Positions 32,276 through 44,900 of a DNA stretch of 64,000 nt are shown here, in pieces. Position 1 is the stretch's first letter, and every line of letters begins with the position of its first letter. The stretch lies in the NCBI GenBank assembly GCA_963576725.1, contig OY755251.1, forward strand, positions 37,951,246 to 38,015,245, given 5' to 3'. Origin of the DNA: Azorinus chamasolen. Its lineage: Eukaryota; Mollusca; Bivalvia; Cardiida; Solecurtidae. The notes below the pieces were generated by a model that saw nothing but the letters and a program-made list of their open reading frames with translations, did not search any database and was not told the DNA's origin. The translations under genes were made by a program, and so were the position numbers.

Positions 32276-33012
32276 TATGTCCCGGAAAAACGCGAGTCAG
32301 TGACGGACGGACGGACGGACAAGGTGATTCCTATATAGAATAAAAGAAAATGTGTCTATGGGACACAGATGCCCCGTCGGCAAATGGGAAGAAGATGAAC
32401 AACAGACCTGAAAAGGGGAGACACAGTACAACAGTATTATTATGCTTCAGACCAAATATCAAATCATTTCAGCATACACAAGCTAAAAAATCTTTGATGA
32501 AACTTTTACAGAAGGGCCATACGGACAGACATATGGACAAAGGTAAAACTTAATGCCCCATCGCCTAAAAGCGGAGACGTAAAAAGTACAATAGCATAAA
32601 CAGCAATACAGTGTAAATATCCTTGAAATGTCCATGATTTCAAAGCTGTAGGAGTATTTAGGAAGAGGAAGTAAAAATATCTTTCGTACATTTTTCAACC
32701 AAGCCCTATCTCGTTGGTACTCAGTAGGCCCACTTCTCTAAGGTCTATTCTAATGAGTACCAATATGATAGGATCTAGTAGTGTGGGGAATCGCGACCAA
32801 TTTTTACCTTCGACTGTTACCGAGTGATTTTTGATTAATATTAAGTTTTTTCAAACACTGCTCAAGATAAGGGACAAATTTAGAATGCTTAAGCCTTTGT
32901 GTCGACCAAGCTGTATGCGGTGACAGCTGACTAGAATTGTCTCGAAAGATAATTCTAATGAATGGTCACAACATATGGTTTGGCAGAGGCTTAAGTAGTG
33001 ACATCATGATTA
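32276..33012. other. Fragments of Helitron-like and family D sequence
   Basis: A (CGGA)n run at 32308-32322, a short frame at 32350-32553 without known domain, and degraded family D hairpin arms at 32900-33000 (gaattgtctcgaaagataattc). Confidence 0.4.
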
Positions 33013-33048
33013 TCATAGAACCTGCTCTAAGCGGTCATTCATTTGATA

Positions 33049-34735
33049 AACAAGAGCACCGCGAGACGGGGCAATATACGCCCGAAGGCTGTTCTATAAA
33101 ATTATGTTGAAAAATAAAGGAGGAGTTAGTTGCACAAGAAATTGCTACCCGAAACTATCAAAGGGCAATAACTCCAGAATGAAAAATGATATGAGAGTTA
33201 TCTCACTGATATGCACAACTACACATCAATATCTATCATTCCTGAAAGTTTGAAGAAATTATGTTGAAAAATAAAGGAGGAGTTAGTTGCACAAGAAATT
33301 GCTACCCGAAACTATCAAAGGGCAATAACTCCAGAATGAACAAGAGTACCGCATACGGTACATAATACGCCCACTTGCAAACTTTCTCTGATTCAACATG
33401 CCTTATAAGTGTTGACATTTTCTAATCTGTGCTTCAGATCTTGATTTCCATATTAAGATATTTAAAAAAATGAAGTGAATATTTAATCCTCATTTTTGCA
33501 GTGCAACGGCCATAACTCTGTAAAGACAAACTGAATGAAACTCAAAATAAACTCAGCTTCAAATTTTGTTGCTTAAAACATTTGTTTTAAGTTTCATTTA
33601 TATCATTTTAATAGTTTTCCCAGAAAACAACAGACAAACTAAAAGTTGACCGACTAACAAAGCAACGAACACAGGAAGTTCAAGGACCATAACTTTAGAA
33701 TAAAATGACATATCAAAACCCCCGCAATATATGTGAAAATTCACATTAAGGTTTAACCATATAAAAAAATTGAAGTAAATATCATTTCAAATGAAAAAGT
33801 TATGGCCATCCTCATATTTGCAAAGATTTGCATTATTTATTTAAGTGCAAGGGCCATAACTCCGAAACAACAAATCAAATGATCCTCAGAATCGACTTAG
33901 CTTCAGGTCTTGATGCATTAAACATGTGTATGAAGTTTCATTAATATCTGTCAAACAGTTTTGCCAGAAAACAGCGGACAAACTATATGCATATATTTGC
34001 ATTATTTTTTAAGTAAAAGGGCAATAACTCTGAAACTAAAAATCAAATAAACCTCAAAGTCGACTCAGCATCAGATCTTGATGCATTAAACATTTTTGTG
34101 AAGTTTCATTAATATCTCTCAAATAGTTTTCCCAGAACTACACATCAGTATCTATCATTCCTGAAAATTTGAAGAAATTATGTTGAAAAATAAAGGAGGA
34201 GTTAGTTGCACAAGAAATTGCTACCCGAAACTATCAAAGGGCAATAACTCCAGAATGAAAAATGATATGAGAGTTATCTCACTGATATGCACAACTACAC
34301 ATCAGTATCTATCATTCCTGAAAGTTTGAAGAAATTACGTTGAAAAATAAAGGAGGAGTTAGTTGCACAAGAAATTGCTAACGGACGGACGGACGGACAG
34401 ACGGACGGACATGCTAACAAATGGGTAGTTGTGTGACTTTTTCCTTTGATCTTTTCTTGTGGGACTAGTCACACAAGAAAAACTATTTTTGGCTCTAACT
34501 TTGGAAAAGAATGATCTGGAAGCTAACCCTAACCCTAACCCTATGTCCCACAACTGGCCAGGTTAATGTCACAAGAAATGGCCAGGTTAATGTCACAAGA
34601 GATGGCCAGGTTAATGATTTTACTTGTGGGACTAGTTAGAAAAAGTCACACAACTACCCTTTGGTGAGTGCGGACGGACAGACGGACGGACGACATGCGC
34701 CATACCATAATACGTCCCTTCGGGCGTATAACAAG
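33049..34735 (+). repeat. Helitron-like element inside family C MITE
   Basis: Starts ACAAGAGCACCGCGAGACGG, ends in (CGGA)n and a hairpin at 34711-34731 (ATACGTCCC-ttc-GGGCGTAT). Holds several imperfect copies of a block with GGAGGAGTTAGTTGCACAAG and GGGCAATAACTCCAGAATGA, and blocks of GGCCATAACTCTG. Confidence 0.7.
34418..34664. mobile_element. TIR element with internal telomere-like repeat
   Basis: GGGTAGTTGTGTGACTTTTT and its complement bound it. Inside are TAACCC repeats (about 34523-34542), three GGCCAGGTTAATG copies, and CTTGTGGGACTAGT near both ends. It sits in the (CGGA)n end of the Helitron-like element. Confidence 0.75.
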
Positions 34736-34760
34736 GGAGTCTTAAAAAGTAGGTGGTTGC

Positions 34761-35268
34761 TTGATCCATTCCCGCATATTGACGCCTTTTGACCCTTCTG
34801 TAAAAGTCACTTTGTGAAACCATTGTGATAAGTAGAACATTTGCTCCACAGGAGCAAATGCTCTATTTATCACAATGGTTTCAAAACTACACAATTCTGA
34901 AAATTTCATTTTCTCTAGTAAATGCTCCTTTTTGGTGGATTTAATTAAAGAGGTTGGATATAACAAGAGCCGCGTGCGGCGCCAACGCTCGTCTGACTTG
35001 GTGCTTGTCCAACTAAATAAAAAAAATAAAGGGCCATAACTCCAACATTTTGAAATCAAGAGTTATGGTTCTTATTTAGGGTCCTTCCCCTCAATGAGAT
35101 CTACTAACCTATGAAGTTTCATGTTGATACCTCTTATACTTTTCGAGTTATGAGCTCCTTTTTTTGCACGCTGACGACGAAAACGACGCCTACGACCCAG
35201 TGATCACAATAGCTCGACTTTTCTTCAAAACAGACGAGCTAAAAATAGCCTACGCGGAAATGGGTTAA
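34761..35268. mobile_element. Family B TTAA MITE in family C, itself interrupted
   Basis: TTGATCCATTCCCGCATATT to GGAAATGGGTTAA, in the TTAA of family C's GGTTGCTTAATGCAGGG. Hairpin GAAACCATTGTGATAAGTAG, core GCTCCACAGGAGC. Its right body is split at 34962-35243. Confidence 0.85.
34962..35243 (+). repeat. Short Helitron-like insert in family B MITE
   Basis: ACAAGAGCCGCGTGCGGCGC to GACGAGCTAAAA. Contains GGGCCATAACTCC and, near the 3' end, AGCTCG...CGAGCT inverted ends. Family B sequence continues on each side (GAGGTTGGATA / AATAGCC). Confidence 0.75.
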
Positions 35269-35441
35269 TACAGGGCAAAAGTAATGCAGAAAGCACACAT
35301 ATATGAACTTCCTGTATTACTTTTTGACCTGCATTAAGCTACCACCTGCCTTACAGACCCATAACTATCCTCTTTTTCATGGCCACTTAAGACAGGTTCT
35401 CCTGTATACAGGTACAGGACTATAGACCGTTAAATTCCCAT

Positions 35442-35656
35442 TTAAACCATTCCTTCATAGCCTATGTTTAGATCCAACCTCTTTGAATAAATCTACCTAA
35501 AAGGAGCATTAACTAGAGAAAAGGAAATTTTTCAGAATTTTGCAGTTTTTAAATCATTGTGATAAATAGAGCATCTGCTCCTAAGGAGCAAATGCTCTAT
35601 TTATCACAATGGTTTCAAAAAAGTGACTTAGGCATATTTATGGAGGAAAGGGTTAA
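35442..35656. mobile_element. Family B TTAA MITE, inverted
   Basis: TTAAACCATTCCTTCATAGC to GGAGGAAAGGGTTAA; hairpin core CTGCTCCTAAGGAGCAAAT. Confidence 0.85.
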
Positions 35657-36192
35657 ACACCTATGAAAAGTACTGATGCTGCTGTACAAATTATACAGTC
35701 AATAATCGATTATGGCAAAATTACTATTGATAGCAGATAAAAAATATTTTTCGATCAATTATCAATTATAATCGCTAATCAGACCACCACTCTAGGTTTA
35801 GTAGTGAAATGAGAGATTCATATAAACCAGTAGACTGTTTCACACCTCTTATCTACAAATCCCTGTTGGAGTATTTGGCCACAATATCAAACATCTAGAA
35901 AGAAATTCTACTTGTAATATGGGTAAAAGGGGCATTTGGAAATTCGAAAAGACCCTAAAATAGTTGCTGCATCGAAAAGTTCGCTTTTCGAGCAGAGCCT
36001 GCACAGTTTGCAGAAGAAGCATGAATTACTGAAGCCATTATATCATATGACATTAACAAAATATGTAAATGATTAAAAACATATTTGATAAATGTATTTA
36101 TATTACTGTAACAGAAACCACTACAATCAAACATATGGTTCATCATCACTAATCCCAAACTTTTGGTAAATAAGAATTAATGCATATTTAAG
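35657..36192. other. Unassigned DNA
   Basis: No gene or repeat recognised apart from a small AATCGATTAT/ATCAATTATAATCG inverted motif near 35705-35775. Confidence 0.4.
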
Positions 36193-36350
36193 CAGGTGGC
36201 TGTTTAATGCAGGGTGAAAGTCATACAGAAAGCTCCAAGAGGAGCTTTCTGTATGACTTAGGTGTATTTATGACTTAGGCGTATTTATGGAGGAAAGAGG
36301 AGCTTTCTGTATGACTTTCACCCTGCATTAAACTGCCACCTGTCTTATAG
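36193..36350. mobile_element. Family C hairpin with partial duplication
   Basis: GCAGGTGGCTGTTTAATGCA and complement. Core GCTCCAAGAGGAGC; the right arm is duplicated, with a piece of TTAA-MITE end (TATTTATGGAGGAAAG) captured between the two copies at 36255-36297. Confidence 0.7.
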
Positions 36351-36522
36351 TCCAATAATGATACTTATTTGAGTGTTCGGATTGACGTGATTTAACGGTT
36401 CTTATCACATTTAATTTCAAATGAAAGTAACAATCATAGAGGTCCTGTCAATTCAGTACTGTGTTCCCACAAACAATGGTTATGTGTTAAACATGCCATA
36501 CTACTGACTATGACAATGAAGT

Positions 36523-37663
36523 TTAACCCTTTATTCCATGAATATTCATGTACATGTATTAGACATTATGACATCAATTCATCAATATTAATTAGGTTAC
36601 TTTTATAATGGCACACAAACACAATGAACATTTGGCCATGGTAGAAACTGTAGAATCAAGTCTATATTACCGTATAACTGGTTATTTTTGCGGGTGCAAA
36701 TTTCTGCGGTTTTGGGTCTAAAATGGTATAATTTATTTTTGAGATTTTAATTTTTGCGGATTTATTGTCTTGGTCCCAGCAAAAATCTTATATGTTATAT
36801 TGTTCTACCATTTTGGCCCCGAGGAGCTATTTATTTGCATTTCTCACTCTAATTACTCAAACACAAAAGGATGGCAAACACAGATGAACCCTATCTGTTA
36901 GATTGTAGGTCTCCCGGTACTGCTTGTTTTTCACACTTCGTAAGTGTACAACACTAAGAGGGTACATATCAATAGAATTAATTGTTTAATTAGATGACTT
37001 GTGTTAACACAGGGGTGCATACTTTTAGCGATTTGTTTTAAAAAATGAGCTAATAAAACATTAATGACTATTTCAAGAAATGAGTGTTACGTGTAGTAAC
37101 TTCTTTTTTTTTTTTAAAAATCGAGCTTGTTTGGAAAACCGGACGTAGACATTGTGTTTATGTTTGTGCTTGTTATCACGACTTGTCAGGATTGTTTGTG
37201 ATAATGTTTGATAATTGTGGATTTAAATAAAGAATATTATACATCTCTCGTGGCGACAAAGCTTCCCATAATGGTCCATTTGGATCTGGCAACCAAAGTC
37301 ACAAACTGTTATAAACATGTATATGTCGGTTTGCCGATAATGTGTCACATGGCTCTTAAAAGTGTGTACTGCTGTATGGGATACACATGATAATCATGTG
37401 CGTGTCAGCAGTGCAAAAAATTAGGGGACGTGAAGTAACGTTGCTATGGGGCGACTAGGAAAATCTAATGAATATTTTGTGCATATATTATTTGCGGCCA
37501 GACGGCATCCGCAAAATTCCACAAATAATATGTCGCCGCAGAAATAACCAGTTATATGGTATTTAAATCAGCAAACAGAGCAGACCCTGATCAGACAGCT
37601 CCTATAGGGTCTACTCTGCTTGCAAAGGTGTAGACAGGCATATTTATGGAGTAAGGGGGTTAA
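36523..37663. mobile_element. Family A TTAA MITE split by an 892 bp element
   Basis: TTAACCCTTTATTCCATGAA at 36523, hairpin GCAAACAGAGCAGACCCTGA at 37570 (core GGCTCC-like but shortened), end GAGTAAGGGGGTTAA at 37663. The body is cut at 36669 and resumes at 37561. Confidence 0.8.
36669..37560. mobile_element. Non-autonomous element with ~25 bp TIRs
   Basis: ACCGTATAACTGGTTATTTT at left and AATAACCAGTTATATGGT at right. TTTGCGG / CCGCA pairs continue inward. The interior is AT-rich with no transposase domain. Confidence 0.75.
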
Positions 37664-38115
37664 GGCTTCAAAACCTGCTTGGATCTCGACTTCTACTATT
37701 TTAATAAAATACTTGCAACTGACAAAGGTGATCTGGGTACTGTCAAAGGGAGAATTTAAAATGAAAATTACTTATGCTTGAACGGATTCTGAGCAGTTTT
37801 TGTTTGGTAAACTGTTGATCAGGTATACATTTAAATAATTATACATGTATCATTTTTAGACAACATAAACAGTGTCAAACGTTTTTTATCCTTAATAAAA
37901 ACCAAATTATTTGGAATCTCATTTAATTTCAATAAAAATCAAACTGTTTGTGAATGTTAATACAAATGTGATCACAAATTTGTCAGTGCAGCGATGAACA
38001 TTAACTCATACCCTCATAGGCTATTTTTAGTCTCAACCTCTTGATAACTGATTATGGTTTTTGAAATTTCACAATTAGTTATTGCAGATAATTTTGCAAA
38101 CCAAATTACATGTAT

Positions 38116-38328
38116 TTAACTCATTCCCTCCTGGACTATTTTTAGACCGAATCTCCAAAAAGGAGCATTAACTATAGAAAAGGAGAACTTTAGATTAAGA
38201 AGTTTGGAAACCATTGTGATAAATAGAGCATTTGCTCCATAGGAGCAAATGCTCTATTTATCACAATGGTTTCAAAAAGTTCCTTTTACAGAGGCGCCAA
38301 AATGCGTCACTAGGAGGGAATGTCCTAA
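38116..38328. mobile_element. Family B TTAA MITE, inverted, 3' of carbonic anhydrase
   Basis: TTAACTCATTCCCTCCTGGA to GGAGGGAATGTCCTAA; perfect hairpin core TTTGCTCCATAGGAGCAAA. About 380 bases beyond the carbonic anhydrase stop. Confidence 0.82.
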
Positions 38329-38702
38329 TTGAGTAATAGCAGGCAAACAAAGAATTCAAAAAAGTATTTATCTACAAAAATACCATCATAAGTGTAGAAG
38401 AGATTGGATCATGACAGGACCCTGATGCAATCCTTTTATCTGGACCCCAGATATTTGCAAACATGTCACAATATTCATTCTCTAGAAGTATTCGAATTTT
38501 GCATCCAAGAAGAAGTTTTTCAGTTTTCATCTTATGCGTTTAGGGAATTGGAAAGAGATGAGCATGAAAGGGTAGATCTCTTCTCAAAAATCACCCTCTA
38601 TGTAACTGTTCTTGGCCCTTTTCTCATACATCCTAAGTTATTACTGAACGTAACCTTGCCTTGATCTGTTAACCCCTTACTTCTTTGACAAGGTTTAACA
38701 AT

Positions 38703-38912
38703 TTACACTTGAGAATGTTTAACTTCCTCCATCAAACCAAAATACGACTGTTCGTTCACTTCTACAAATCGTTGCTGATGTCGACTCATAATGAATACTT
38801 TTCCACTGTAGACATCGAACCACAATGCATGGAGAAGCAGATCCTTTGTCTGCAGTCTGTCTTTTAAAAAGGGATATGCAGCTATGTTTTCTAGTTGTTG
38901 AACACAATTGAT
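38703..38912 (-). CDS. Beta carbonic anhydrase exon 4 (stop)
   Basis: Acceptor ctctttcag, 69 codons and TAA. Encodes INCVQQLENIAAYPFLKDRL and LLLHALWFDVYSGKVFIMS, the C-terminal signature of invertebrate beta carbonic anhydrases. Confidence 0.95.
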   Translation of the reverse strand: MNCVQQLENIAAYPFLKDRLQTKDLLLHALWFDVYSGKVFIMSRHQQRFVEVNEQSYFGLMEEVKHSQV

Positions 38913-41900
38913 CTGAAAGAGACAAAATTACATGCTTAACCATATATTACATACATAGATACTGCTTTTAACTTTTTCCCTGTTCTACGTTTATTCCAAA
39001 TTTCAATACCTACTGAATAATCAATATTCATGGACAAAATAGTTACGACGAAATACGGAAGGTAGACCATTGTAGCCATTTTAGAAAGTAAAGAAAAAGA
39101 TCTTTCAAATTTCATAAGCAAACAGAGAAGATCCTGATCAGACAGCTCCTATACAAGCCATCTGATCTGGGTCTACTCTGCAAATGCATGAAAACATGTT
39201 TATATGAAGGAAAAGGTTAACACAAAATGAGTAGACCTGTAGGAGCTATCTGATCAGGATCTGCTCTGTATGCTTATGGAATAATATAGGTCTGATTCTA
39301 CAGTTTCTGACATGGTCTAAACTTCATGTGCTATGCGGCCTATGCCATTATAAAAATTCATGTAATGTTCATGGTGTCATAATTTCTTACATTCATGAAT
39401 ATTCATGAAGTAAAAGGTTAACTGTTAATACAATAGCTGATCTATTAACAATGAAGTGAAAGGTTAACTGTTAATACAATAGCTGATCTATTAACAATGA
39501 AGTGAAAGGTTAACTGTTAATACAATAGCTGATCTATTAACAATGAAGTGAAAGGTTAACTGTTAATACAATAGCTGATCTATTAACAATGAAGTGAAAG
39601 GTTAACTGTTAATACAATAGCTGGTCTATTAACAATGAAGTGAAAGGTTAACTGTTAATACAATAGCTGGTCTATTAACAATGAAGTGAAATGAAGCTAA
39701 AATTTATGTTTGCAATTATTCCAATGAAGATAATCAAACTGATACAGACCATCACAGTTTCACTAAGAGTTAGAAAATTAACCAGTAAATATTTCTGTAT
39801 AAACTTGTAACTAGAAATGTGTCTATATAACATTAATGTCTGATTTAATATCTGTGCAACTATGGTATGGCCCACGACAAGGGTTATGTATACATGTAAT
39901 TCTAGTGTAACTGGATGCATATCATACTCCTAATGGTGCCAGTGTTGGGTGGAACCGTGGAAGGCGAGGGTCATTGTACCAAAAAGTTTCACCCTTTCCC
40001 TCATATAAATGCATTTTCACCACATCGGCAAACAGAGTAGACCCAGATCAGACGGCTCCTATACTCTGTGTGCTAATGAAATTTGATATATCTGTAACTT
40101 TAGTTTCTTAAATGGCTACAATGTTACACCTTCCATATTTCATTATCACTATTTCGTCCATGAACATTCATTAGGTATAGAACTTTGGAATAAACATACA
40201 ACAGGAAAAGTTCACACAATGAGTATCCACCCTACTAAGTCCCATAACTCTTGGTCAAACATGTTTGCAGTTATGCACAGGAATATGTGTGACAGACTGA
40301 CTGATATATATAAAAAAATCAAATCTAAACTGTTTGTACTCATTAGAATCCTCACAGAGATATGATAGAGACACATTTAATGCCTTTGCAAACAGGGTAG
40401 AACCAAATTATGTTGTTTCTGTTTCCTGATGAAACTATATATAGAACTGGCTCTAAAGTTTCTGTTATGGCAAAAAGTTCCCAAATTATGGACCATAATA
40501 AAAATGCAGTAAATTCATGAAATGAAAGATGATTGAACAATTATTCATGAGGTAAATGGTTACAGTCACAAAGATATAAAAGAACCTACCTGTGATAATT
40601 TATCAACCATTCCAAAGTTATTTTCCGGATCTATTTCTACAGTGACCGGCTCCACAACTGTATTCTGTAAGAATGTCACTGGTCCTCGGAAATGGTTTTC
40701 TTTAGTGAGTGCGTTGAACTTCTCTACGCTAGCTTTGCCGTGTTTCTTGATCCATATCTCCAGGGGGCTTCCAGTTTTCACATCCAATGCATTCCTCAAG
40801 TGATACAGAAGACCCATAGCCTTAAATAAACATTACAAATAATGTCCAAATAAACAACCAGACTATATCAGTACACAGTTCAGTGCCCACCCACTCCATC
40901 TCCTACTGATTTAAAGTATATTTGTATCAAACGGCCATAACTAAACAAACAGTTAAAAGGCCATAACTAAGCAAACAGTTAAATGACCACAACTAAACAA
41001 ACAGTTAAATGACCACAACTAAACAAACAGTTAAATGACCACAACTAAACAAACAGTTAAATGACCACAACTAAACAAACAGTTAAATGACCACAACTAA
41101 ACAAACAGTTAAAGGGCCACAACTAAACAAACAGTTAAAGGGCCACAACTAAACAAACAGTTAAAAGGCCATAACTAAGCAAACAGTTAACAAACAGTTA
41201 AAGGGCCACAACTAAACAAACAGTTAAATGACCACAACTAAACAAACAGTTAAATCACCACAACTAAACAAACAGTTAAATGACCACAACTAAACAAACA
41301 GTTAAAGGGCCATAACTAAACAAACAGTTAAAGGGCCACAACTAAACAAACAGTTAAAGGGCCACAACTAAACAAACAGTTAAATGACCACAACTAAACA
41401 AACAGTTAAAGGGCCATAACTAAACAAACAGTTAAAGGGCCACAACTAAACAAACAGTTAAAAGGCCATAACTAAGCAAACAGTTAACAAACAGTTAAAG
41501 GGCCACAACTAAACAAACAGTTAAATGACCACAACTAAACAAACAGTTAAATCACCACAACTAAACAAACAGTTAAATTTTAAGGGCCACAATTAAACAA
41601 ACAGTTAAATGACCACAACTAAACAAACAGTTAAATGACCACAACTAAACAAACAGTTAAATGACCACAACTAAACAAACAGTTAAAGGGCCACAACTAA
41701 ACAAACAGTTAAATGACCACAACTAAACAAAAAGTGAAAGTATATTATTTCATAAGCAAACAGAGCAGACCCTGATCAGACGGTTCCTATATGAGCCATC
41801 TTATCTGGGTCGACTCTGTTTCCACAGGCACAGAAAGGCATATTTATGGAGTAAAGGGTTAATAATATAAATCACAGTTTAACCATTTCCTTTATACAAG

Positions 41901-44900
41901 CTCTGTTTCACGACTTTGCAAACAGAGTACTCAGTAGACTCAGATCAGATGGCTCCTATAGGAGTACAGAACCTGACCTATATGTCCTATAGGAGCCATC
42001 TGATAAGGATCTGCTCTGTTTGCTTATAAAATCATAATACATGTAGATGTAACTTTACAGTTTCTACTAATACCAATACTAATGCATTCCCATTATAAAA
42101 GTTCAACTAATAGATATTCATGATCTCCTTATTTCTTACACAAATCTTCAACAGGATAAGGGTTAACACAAATATATTTTATTCATAAATGCAAAATTTT
42201 CAAAGTAAGAAAGTCCATCATTGTCTAATTCAGTTTGAATCTTAATTTTGGGGGCTTTCTGTGTGACTTTCATCCTGTATTAAGCTGCTATCAGTCTTAA
42301 CCCACTACCTCATAGGCTATTTTTAGATACAACCTCTTTGAATTAATCTACCGAAAAGGAGCATTAACTAGAGAAAAGGATTTTTTTTAGATTTTTGTAG
42401 TTTGAAACCATTGTGATAAATAGAGCATTTAATCCTATAAGAGCAAATGCTCTATTTATCACAATGGTTTCAACAGGTGACTTTTGCAGAGGCGTCAAAC
42501 GGCGTCAATATGAGGGAATGGGTTAAAGACGAGCATTGATACCAATTTGAATGTCCGGTGTAGAGGGTTTTTACTACTCAATGAAACAAGTCTTCCCAAT
42601 GATGCAAACAAATGACAGCTGTAAAATACAATGTACTGTAGCCATCACATTGTACATATATCTTATTTTCCCATATTTCTCTAAGTAATGGGACACACAA
42701 TCTCCCATTGGCAACAGTTTGTAAGCTGAAAAACACAACTTGGTAGCACTTCTATAATTTTATAATATTCTGAAATAGTAGCAAATAGTGCAGACCCTAA
42801 TCAAACTGCTACCCAGCAAATAGTGCAGACCCTAATCAAACTGCTACCCAGCAAATAGTGCAGACCCTAATCAAACTGCTACTCAGCAAATAGTGCAGAC
42901 CCTAAACAAACTGCTACCCAGGATGTGGCTCTACACTGTTTGCCTCAGCATTCTGTCTTAATTCTTCAGGTATTAGGGTACCATTGGGTGTCTGTACCTT
43001 GCAGTCTGAGTGGCCTGTTACAACCACATGACGTATCCCACTCCGTACACATGTCAACTCAAGAGCTCCAGCTGCTGTCGTGGCAGCCACCTCAAAGTTT
43101 TCTGGGTACGGAACAAAGTTTCCAGCATTTTTAATTATGTAGTTATCTCCAACTTCGCTGGCGGTATACTTAGAAGACACTACACGACTGTCCATACAGG
43201 AAAACATCAAGGACAGTGGCTGAAAATAGAAAAAAAATATTTTTACAAAATTCCACAGAATTTTTTCAGCTGCATTTACTTTCTAACAACAGCTGATCCT
43301 GTATCTATTTAGACAGATATACCTGATAAATATTTATGTAAGAAATAATGACATCATGAATATTAATTAGGTGCCTTCTTACCATAGCATACGAACACTG
43401 AATGTTTTGGTAACAGCAGAAAATGTAGAATAAGATCTATATACATGTATGTAATTCTATCAGCAAACAGAGCTGGAGTCATTTGATTTGTGTCTATTAT
43501 GTTTGCATTGGCTTAACCCTTTCCTCCATAAATACGCCTTTCTACGCCTCTGTAAAGTCACTTTATGAAACCATTGTGATAAATAGAGCATTTGCTCCTA
43601 TAAGAGCAAATGCTCTGTTTATCACAATGGTTTCAAACTACAAAATTCTAAAATTTTCCTTTTCTCGAGTTAATGCTCCTTTTCGGTAGATATATTCAAA
43701 GTGGTTGGATCTAAAAATAGCAAATGGAGGAAAGGGTTAAAAAGGCCCCTCTATTAGATAGAGCGTATTGAATGCTGTATATTCAAAGTGGGAATATTAT
43801 GTGAATTTTTGTAATGGCATAATTATGTACACAGAAATGTTTGGTATTAGTAGAAACTGTAGAATCAGATCTATTATAATTTCATAAGCAAACGGAGCTG
43901 ACCCTTATCAGACAGCTTCTATAGGAGCTGTCTGATCTGGGTCTACTCTGTTTGCAAACAAGTGAAAATGCATTTATATGAGAGAAAGGGTTAAGTATGC
44001 AAATACATGTATGCCATTATCAGCATATTTTATTTGTTCTTTTCGGGTGCCTTTTCAACTGATAAACCCTACTTGAGAGCATAAATCGGTGTTGGTTCTG
44101 AGCAGTTGCCGAATAACACCCAAACTTTGAAAAAACAATTCACAGCATCAATTGTATCTGGGAAAGGAAATAGAATAGAATAGATTTTATCATGGACTCT
44201 CTCGGATTACAAATCAATACATACTAAAACATTTATGATTTAACAGAAATGACATGAAACTAAGGCACACTTCAATGGGAGATGTGGCGATGCCTCACAC
44301 TATGTGGAGGGTATTGATTGTGTCAATAGCAGAGTGAGAGACATAAATGACAATTCATCGAATCACTATGGCGATCTATTAATACAGTTCCGACATTAAA
44401 TCACCGAAAACATCAGACGACCAGGTAAAGGCTAATATCCTTGCTGAATATTTCAGCAGTGTCTTCACTCAAGAAGACACGAATATCATACCCACGCTAA
44501 ACCAAAGAACCAAGAAGGTAACATGGAATACAGTTCATTTCACACCTGAATCGGTAGCAGAAACCTTAAAAAATCTGAAACCTGACAAATCACCAGGCCC
44601 AGACAGAATGCATCCGCAACTACTAAAAGAACTGTATGAAGAGCTGTCTGTCCCACTCGCAATCATCTTCAATTTATCCGTAAAACTAAATCAGATCCCC
44701 AATGAATGGAAAAAGGCCAAAGTCAGTGCAATATTCAAAAAAAGGAGACAAATCCAATGCGGGGAACTATAGACCAGTAAGCTTAACCTCAATAGTGTGC
44801 AAGGTAATGGAAAGAACAATTAGGGACCATATCATGGAATTTATGAGCGCAAATGACTACTTTACAGATAAGCAATACGGGTTTATGTCAGGCAGGTCTA

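Larger units (their letters stand above)
33013..35406. mobile_element. Family C MITE exploded by four nested insertions
   Basis: Left end ATAGAACCTGCTCTAAGCGG at 33013. Family C sequence resumes at about 34736 (GTCTTAAAAAGTAGGTGGTT) and again at 35268 (ACAGGGCAAAAGTAATGCAG), ending GACAGGTTCTCCTGTA at 35406. Without the inserts it is an ordinary ~200 bp family C copy. Confidence 0.78.

Noticed and set aside
34523..34542. Chromosome-end or interstitial telomere
   Set aside because: Only about three TAACCC units, inside a small TIR element.
40933..41730. Regular 26 bp repeats that could suggest a CRISPR array
   Set aside because: Units are contiguous with no unique spacers, and the surroundings are an animal gene intron; it is a minisatellite.
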